A stretch of 64,000 bases of DNA from Sediminispirochaeta bajacaliforniensis DSM 16054 (lineage in GTDB: Bacteria > Spirochaetota > Spirochaetia > DSM-16054 > Sediminispirochaetaceae). The stretch is from positions 101,111-165,110 of the forward strand of contig NZ_KB899418.1 of the NCBI RefSeq assembly GCF_000378205.1, read 5' to 3'. The notes beneath the pieces are model-generated. The model was given only the letters and a program-made list of their open reading frames with translations, was not told the origin of the DNA and did not search any database. Made by a program: the position numbers and the translations under genes. Below, piece by piece: positions 59,333-64,000 of the stretch; positions within the stretch are counted from its first letter, which is position 1, and each line of letters begins with the position of its first letter.

Positions 59333-59548
59333 ATGAGAGACGAATATGATTTTTCTAAAATGAAATCTCGTAAAAATCCATATGCGAAAAAGATCAAGAA
59401 GCAAATTACCATAAGGCTTGCAGTAGAGACTATAGATTATTTTAAGGGCTTAGCGGAAGAATCGGGCTTACCATATCAAACCCTTATAGATTTATATTTA
59501 GATGATTGCGCTAGAAATAACAAGAAAATGGAAGTTAAATGGAACTAA
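59333..59548 (+). CDS. BrnA-like ribbon-helix-helix antitoxin
   Basis: 71 residues from ATG 59333. C-terminal half KKQITIRLAVETIDYFKGLA then EESGLPYQTLIDLYLDDC is the BrnA/CopG ribbon-helix-helix. It lies four bases after the BrnT-like stop. It should bind the toxin and autoregulate. Confidence 0.85.
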   Translation: MRDEYDFSKMKSRKNPYAKKIKKQITIRLAVETIDYFKGLAEESGLPYQTLIDLYLDDCARNNKKMEVKWN

Positions 59549-59588
59549 GAGGCATTTTCGACTTCCGATAGCAGAGGAAAGCGGCGGT

Positions 59589-59839
59589 ATGAAGAACGAG
59601 GTTAAATACGAAAAGGCTCCGGAAGACATACGAGAAGAATTGTTAGTGGCTAAAGAGGTGGAAGATGTACTCCCCCCTCCAGAGTTGTTAATACCAAGAG
59701 AAGAGACAAAAAAATAACGATCACTCTTTCTAAAAAGAGCATTGATTTCTTCAAGCAAATCTCGGAGGAAACAAATACTCCATATCAACAAATGATTCGT
59801 AAGGTCTTAGATACCTATACAGATCATTATGCAAAATGA
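59589..59839 (+). pseudogene. Second BrnA-like antitoxin gene split by a frameshift at A7
   Basis: The first frame (MKNEVKYEKAPEDIREELLV ...) stops at TAA 59715-59717 just after seven A residues (59708-59714). The -1 frame continues KITITLSKKSIDFFKQISEE and TPYQQMIRKVLDTYTDHYA to TGA 59837-59839, a full ribbon-helix-helix. A AAA AAA is also a classic slippery heptamer, so this could be either a decayed gene or a frameshift-expressed one. No toxin gene stands next to it. Confidence 0.7.
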
Positions 59840-60357
59840 GAAAAATGGACGCGCTGATATGCGGTTCCATCATCATTATAGTGTAATGTAAACCATGTTG
59901 AATTTCTTTCAAAATACGTTAATAGAATCGTCAATAAAAACTTTTTGAGGATGCCTAGTTACAGAATTTTAATAGTGTGTTACCCTATAAAAATAGGCGA
60001 AAAACAGGCAATCTATAATGGCTTTAATTCTTCTTGTGGTAATTGTGCAAGGAATATCGGGATTTTTGTAGGGCCTGTAGTTTTGACGCTTACAATACTT
60101 CCTGCCAATTCTTTATTATCTTCCGCATTCCATTCCTCCGTAAATATTTTCACGGAGAATAATACATTTTCAGATTTTTCCAAGAAGGGAAGAATTACCG
60201 CTTACGTTTATCTGAATCAAGTAGATAGAAAGAAACTTTTAATGTAAATTCCTCTGCGTGAATCTTTGGCAGTGTCCCTCCTGGGTCGATCGCAAATGGT
60301 ATTTATAGTTCATTAAGAAGTTCCAACTAATTCTCCTGCAAGATGTTTACTGATATA
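59840..60357. other. AT-rich stretch without a supported gene
   Basis: A 100-codon plus-strand frame (59945-60247) has no good ribosome binding site and no recognisable domain; it is not accepted as a gene. No attC-like dyad or RNA gene seen. Confidence 0.5.
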
Positions 60358-60819
60358 TCATTTATTCAGGCCAAGAAGATTTCTTGTCAGTATAATATTC
60401 TCATCCTTTTGCTGGATGTTTATTTTAAGATTCCTTAACGTTCTCTGAAAATTTTGTTTTTGATTATTTTCAAGCCACTCGAACCCAATTTCTTTTACAA
60501 ATTTTAGTATCTCAGAGACACAATTGTTTTGGGAGTATTCATCAACCGAAAAGTCCGGATAATAGTTTTTATATCCCTCAGAATTGGGCCCATTTAGTGC
60601 TATAGCATCAAAATTGTCATATTCATGTCTTAATGCAATATGAACCCGAAAGGATGAAGCGTAAGAGAATTTATGGAGATGAATAATTTCATACCAAGGT
60701 CGATGAGTTTGTCGAACGAAGAAAGTTGGTTTTGTGTGAGAGAATCCCAATTCTTTCAGTTCTCTTCCGAGTTGATTTTGAATTTTTCGAACCAACTTCT
60801 TCTCTTCAACTTTTTCCAA
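60358..60819 (-). CDS. DUF4304-like protein
   Basis: 153 residues. Blocks QLGRELKELGFSHTKPTFFV, YEIIHLHKFSYASSFRVHI and a helical end match the DUF4304-like pattern (GF..F.R then a strand pair). Function unknown; these are common as small accessory or cassette genes. Low GC. Confidence 0.65.
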   Translation of the reverse strand: MEKVEEKKLVRKIQNQLGRELKELGFSHTKPTFFVRQTHRPWYEIIHLHKFSYASSFRVHIALRHEYDNFDAIALNGPNSEGYKNYYPDFSVDEYSQNNCVSEILKFVKEIGFEWLENNQKQNFQRTLRNLKINIQQKDENIILTRNLLGLNK

Positions 60820-60877
60820 TGCTTATTCCTTATTATTCAATTCGTTCTATAGTCAATTTAGAATACATCGTGTGTCT

Positions 60878-60976
60878 GCATAACATACGCTTCAGCTGTA
60901 ATGCACCTGTGTTTTAAGGTGCGCGTCAGTGGATCCAAGGATAGGGCGGATTATCAGCTGGAAGCGATTGTTAGTC
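60878..60976 (-). other. attC-like site (integron cassette recombination site), candidate 2
   Basis: On the minus strand the site opens GACTAACAATCGCTTCCAGC and closes GCTGAAGCGTATGTTATGC. The arms pair over about 20 bp with single extra-helical bases, and an inner hairpin GCACCT/AGGTGC is present. The stop codon of the alpha/beta hydrolase is the TAA of TAACAA in the first core, exactly as in classic cassettes. Cores are close to RYYYAAC and GTTRRRY (one mismatch each). Length 99 bp. Confidence 0.72.
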
Positions 60977-61918
60977 GGTTTCTCTTCGAGAGTTCTCAAT
61001 CATTTCAAATATTGATTCAATTACTATTTCTGGCCTTTCCAGGTGAATATAGTGTCCGACACCTTCGAGTATGGATTGTTTGCTGTTCCTACTTAATCCC
61101 AACAGTTCCGATTGGAGTTTTACCCAAAGTTTCTCTCTGTCACTAATTATTTTCCCTGCCTTTTTTGATGTTAGAATATGCAATGGAATATTTCCAAAGT
61201 CATTATAATCTTCAGCTTGTTGCAACGATCGTACAGATGCTGCAGTCTCATCAAACCATGTAAGACTGTTCTTCTTATAGCACGTTAGTGCTACTCGGTA
61301 TAAATCGTTTGGTATTCCATACTGCTTTAAAGATTCCTTCTTGATCCCTAACTTCAACAACAGCCATATTAGTGGTCTAATTCTTTCATTGGGTATTGTC
61401 TTCTTAACTCCTACTTCCTTCATTCGCTCAAATGCTTGTGGATGCAAGGGATCTAGGAAAACCATCCCGACTATTTTTTCAATATTCATCCCGGCAAATA
61501 TACGCCCATAGATTCCGCCCATTCCGTGACCTACGATTAGGTAGGGACCGGTATCTCCTTGAGCGGCAAGCAATGCTTCTACTTCTAACGCAATTCTTTC
61601 GCCAGTCCTTGGTAATTCGCCTTCATCGCTCCAGAAATAGCCTAGTCTATCAAAGCAAACCGTTTTTGTTTGCTTGCCAATTTCATCCTGGATTTCCTTC
61701 CAGTTAATAAATGTTCCGTACATATCAATATCAGAGAAAAATATGACTGTTGGACTTCCCTTTCCTCGTATGCGGATATGCATTGCCTTATTATTTACTA
61801 ATACAATATCGCCAAAGTGTTCATATCTTTCCATATTATTAGGTTCAGAACCAAAGCAGCTGCAGCTAATGACTATCATAAATAGGGGCAGCAACCATTT
61901 TCTATTCATTCTGATCAT
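60971..61918 (-). CDS. Alpha/beta hydrolase-fold lipoprotein lacking the nucleophile serine
   Basis: 315 residues. Signal with lipobox-like IVISCSCF, then an alpha/beta hydrolase: oxyanion region PTVIFFSDID, nucleophile elbow LIVGHGMGGIYGR in which Ser of GHSMGG is Gly (codon GGA), and catalytic His in LEGVGHYIHLERP. The missing Ser predicts no classical hydrolase activity. GAAGGAG precedes ATG. Stop lies in the attC-like site, so it is probably a gene cassette. Confidence 0.82.
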   Translation of the reverse strand: MIRMNRKWLLPLFMIVISCSCFGSEPNNMERYEHFGDIVLVNNKAMHIRIRGKGSPTVIFFSDIDMYGTFINWKEIQDEIGKQTKTVCFDRLGYFWSDEGELPRTGERIALEVEALLAAQGDTGPYLIVGHGMGGIYGRIFAGMNIEKIVGMVFLDPLHPQAFERMKEVGVKKTIPNERIRPLIWLLLKLGIKKESLKQYGIPNDLYRVALTCYKKNSLTWFDETAASVRSLQQAEDYNDFGNIPLHILTSKKAGKIISDREKLWVKLQSELLGLSRNSKQSILEGVGHYIHLERPEIVIESIFEMIENSRRETD

Positions 61919-61989
61919 GTTTCTCCTTCAATCAGCCTAGGCTCCATGTATTAGCCAATGCATGATGAACGAAAGTCCAACCACATTGA

Positions 61990-62940
61990 TTACACTCTTT
62001 TTACGTAATCATACTCCATTATATCATAGATTTTGAGCTCATGTTCATTTAAGTAACCAAGGAGAAATCCCCTAAACCAAACGTGATAAATCCCTTCCCC
62101 TATATCTCCAAAACCAAGTTGCTTACCCTTGAATGCTGTTCCCACGAATATACTATCATCCTTACCGACACGGATGATTCCATTCTTGCAGATGTTTCGC
62201 ACTCTGTATTCTGAAGGGTAGCTCCATTCCTCTATTTTCTTTGGATATGACCTTTTCGATTTCTCATAAATTGAAACAGGAGTTACCATCTATAGAGCTT
62301 CATGGGGACGTTCTATATTATATTCTCTGGTAAACTTATTGAACTTTATCTGTTGGCTTCTGAGACTTTTACCAGGATCCCTACAAGCTTCCGCTTTCAA
62401 CACTCGATGCATCCTTTCATGCTTTCCATTCTGCTGTGGGGCTGCTGGAGCACTGAATACGGGAAGGATACCTAACTCCGTCAACCAGACAGAAAGCTGT
62501 GTATACCTTCCGAGAGAACGAACGTTGGCAAAGGGCGAACCATTGTCTGTATGCAATTGTTCAGGAAGTCCATATTCTTTGAAGGCAGTTTCAAAAACAG
62601 GCTTAGACTGCTCCAGATTAGGTCTGGAGAGACCTTTTATCTTTATTATGAAACGGGCGTAGGTATCTCAGATGGTAAGGGGATAACAATATTTATTGTC
62701 CGTTGTTTTGAACTCCCCTTTGTAATCGGCACTCCAAATATCGTTACATTCTTCCGCTTCAAATTTGGGATAGCGTCTTTCTACATGAATCCGTTTTTTT
62801 TCGCTCGGGAATCAGGTCATTTCTTTTTAATACGTTATTGATCGTTGATCGGGCTGGGATATGATTATAAATCCCCACTTGCTCCAATTTCCATTGGAGC
62901 TTCTTCGCACCCCAGGTATGGCTGCGTGGCGTTCACTGGC
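61990..62940 (-). pseudogene. Decayed IS481-family transposase
   Basis: Pieces in order on the minus strand: HTWGAKKLQWKLEQVG; then, after a frameshift at an eight-A run near 62798, CNDIWSADYKGEFKTTDNKY and LTI with an in-frame TGA; TYARFIIKIKGLSRPNLEQS; HTDNGSPFANVRSLGRYTQL; PAAPQQNGKHERMHRVLKAE; FTREYNIERPHEAL with an in-frame TAG; and PVSIYEKSKRSYPKK to the C-terminal beta domain. D, D and E of the rve core (SADYKG, HTDNG, KHERMHR) are present. At least one frameshift and two nonsense codons show it is dead. Confidence 0.88.
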
Positions 62941-63133
62941 ATGTGTTTGTGCTCTTTCCTTCATGCATTATACCATATCTTTCATAGATTAGTGCTTCCA
63001 CTTTAACCCAAGCTCTTCTTTACCCAATCTCAAGCACAAACCATGACAGTAGCCACGTCTGCTCCAATTGTTGGTTATGTGGAAGTCTATTGTATTTAGG
63101 CTTAAAGGAATATTTAATTCCTCTATTCAATGG

Positions 63134-63577
63134 CTATTTCGCTCGGTAGTGTGATCTTACATAAGTTCCATCTTTACGGTAGTAGCCATGAACAAAAACT
63201 GTTTCGCGTCGACCATCACCATCATTATCAACACCATACAAATCTCCATTTTCAGCGCGAATTCCTGTTGCGGGTAAAACCTTGAAATATTGATTTACAT
63301 TGAAAATTTGATTCCAAGCATATTTAGTGTAAACGCTATTCGGCATTTGAGTACTTAGTCGTTGATATGCTTGGTAATATAAAGAATATGTATTTGAATT
63401 AAAACCATATAGCATCCTGTAGGAATATGCGGTTCGATACCAAGTCATTGCATCGTTACATTCATTTTTCAGAATTTCTATATATAAAGGTAGAGCATGA
63501 ACATAATCATCTGAATTGTAATAATCATTGGCTGTATGAATTAATGAAATAGAGGTTGAATTGTTTATCATTGTCAC
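63134..63577 (-). CDS. TPR-like protein with C-terminal GYYRKDGTYV motif
   Basis: 147 residues as listed from a GTG. The middle has a TPR-like helix pair (DYYNSDDYVHALPLYIEIL, AMTWYRTAYSYRML), and the end VHGYYRKDGTYVRSHYRA is a motif widespread in small secreted proteins. In-frame upstream codons encode a hydrophobic stretch (LSIFITVCIFVSIE) without a start codon, while MKIKPSHIII sits in another frame just before it, suggesting a membrane-anchored or secreted ancestor with a shifted start. Confidence 0.6.
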   Translation of the reverse strand: MTMINNSTSISLIHTANDYYNSDDYVHALPLYIEILKNECNDAMTWYRTAYSYRMLYGFNSNTYSLYYQAYQRLSTQMPNSVYTKYAWNQIFNVNQYFKVLPATGIRAENGDLYGVDNDGDGRRETVFVHGYYRKDGTYVRSHYRAK

Positions 63578-63787
63578 TTCAGTGACACTATTCCCTGTAG
63601 AGATTGAAGCAATACTTGAGTTTCTGGTTGTCTCAATGCTTACAAAAATGCAGACCGTAATAAAAATAGATAGATTATTATATGGCTCGGTTTAATTTTC
63701 ATCTTAGAATTTAAAAAAATCCCCAAAATGCCATCATACTTAATTTTTCAAATATGGAATAACTTTGGGATCATTTTCATAAATTAC

Positions 63788-64000
63788 TGTCAACACCGGA
63801 ATGAAATTGCAGTTTTCCACCGGAGCTAAATTGCAGACATCCGGTAAAATTTTTTAGAAGCCAACGGCTCCAATTTTCATTCTGTCTTTCATGCGATACG
63901 AATCACCCTTCAGGCTGACTACATGCGAATGATGTAGGAGCCGGTCTAAGGTAGCAGTGGCGACCGCATCATCAGCCATAATCTCACCCCACTTGCCAAA
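63788..64000 (-). mobile_element. End of an IS21-family element (runs off window)
   Basis: The element end begins TGTCAACACCGG at 63788. Two direct repeats of the form CACCGGAnnnAAATTGCAG (63794-63812 and 63818-63836, 24 bp apart) are typical multiple terminal repeats of IS21. istB follows. Confidence 0.8.
63854..64000 (-). CDS. istB: IS21-family helper ATPase IstB (C-terminal part)
   Basis: The minus-strand frame from the window edge to TAA at 63856-63854 reads FGKWGEIMADDAVATATLDR and LLHHSHVVSLKGDSYRMKDR, the conserved C terminus of IstB. IstB is the AAA+ helper that selects targets for the IstA transposase. The remainder lies outside the window. Confidence 0.92.
   Translation of the reverse strand, partial: FGKWGEIMADDAVATATLDRLLHHSHVVSLKGDSYRMKDRMKIGAVGF

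Noticed and set aside
59945..60247. A 100-codon plus-strand frame
   Set aside because: No ribosome binding site, no domain, odd Ser/Asn/Phe composition. AT-rich DNA alone can give it.
63000..63085. Third attC-like site near TTTAACCC ... GGTTATG
   Set aside because: Only the outer few bases pair; the inner arms do not match and no gene end is tied to it.
1..64000. CRISPR array, rRNA genes or replication origin
   Set aside because: No regularly spaced direct repeats of 24 to 40 bp, no rRNA-like sequence, and no cluster of DnaA boxes were seen.

Overview
The window joins three kinds of DNA. Positions 1 to about 25,390 are a GC-rich Mu-like transposable prophage whose left part runs off the window. 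About 25,390 to 57,025 is ordinary bacterial chromosome of medium GC. From about 57,025 to the right edge is AT-rich accessory DNA. The host looks like a free-living, Gram-negative-type bacterium (lipoproteins, i-spanin/o-spanin pair). A spirochaete is my best guess from gene style (BMP-type nucleoside ABC operon, long two-part NDK, YgeY-type hydrolase), but nothing here is decisive.

Prophage. Almost all genes lie on the minus strand in one unusual permutation. The right end carries lysis genes (C39-like peptidase, holin-like protein, Rz/Rz1 pair), small and large terminase, portal and a MuF-type head protein with a C-terminal HEXXH domain. Next comes a short unit with a Com-like zinc ribbon, then a plus-strand lysogeny block (HTH repressor, membrane-anchored protein, small helical protein). 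The early module follows (two paralogous small proteins, winged-helix proteins, DUF3102, MuA, MuB, DUF3164, GemA, Mor), then protease/scaffold, major head, connectors, sheath, tube, frameshifted tail chaperone and tape measure. The early module therefore sits in the middle of the late genes instead of at one end. Control can be read from the DNA. The early promoter is interleaved with GGTTAACCG-type operators and starts transcription at or next to its first start codon. An 18-bp motif, TACTAAGNNNTCGTACGT, recurs exactly three times, each 34 to 36 bp ahead of the first gene of a late unit. Two minus-strand terminators close the units in front of copies 1 and 2.

Chromosome. From left to right: a corrinoid-linked MetH activation-domain protein; ilvB-ilvN plus a FAD oxidoreductase behind a Val/Leu leader-peptide attenuator; queH; a tandem NDK; a MarR / 3-ketosphinganine-reductase-like / serine-palmitoyltransferase-like operon; a YgeY-type hydrolase; a two-component system; a RecQ-type helicase; NlpC/P60-MORN plus dipeptide epimerase; a GNAT-fold protein of the YghO/bacterial ceramide synthase type; a BMP nucleoside ABC transporter; thrA with a degenerate kinase half; rpmB; lipoproteins; an HPt-REC-GGDEF protein; a DtxR-type regulator; nth; and tRNA-Pro and tRNA-Arg. 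The SPT, reductase and GNAT genes together suggest sphingolipid-type lipid synthesis.

Accessory end. After tRNA-Arg the DNA becomes AT-rich and holds small self-contained genes: a GNAT acetyltransferase, a HigBA-like pair, DUF2442, BrnT/BrnA-like genes and an alpha/beta hydrolase. At least one convincing integron attC-like site and one weaker one are present, followed by a decayed IS481-family transposase and the end of an IS21-family element. Several genes here show lesions (lost starts, a poly-A frameshift, nonsense codons).
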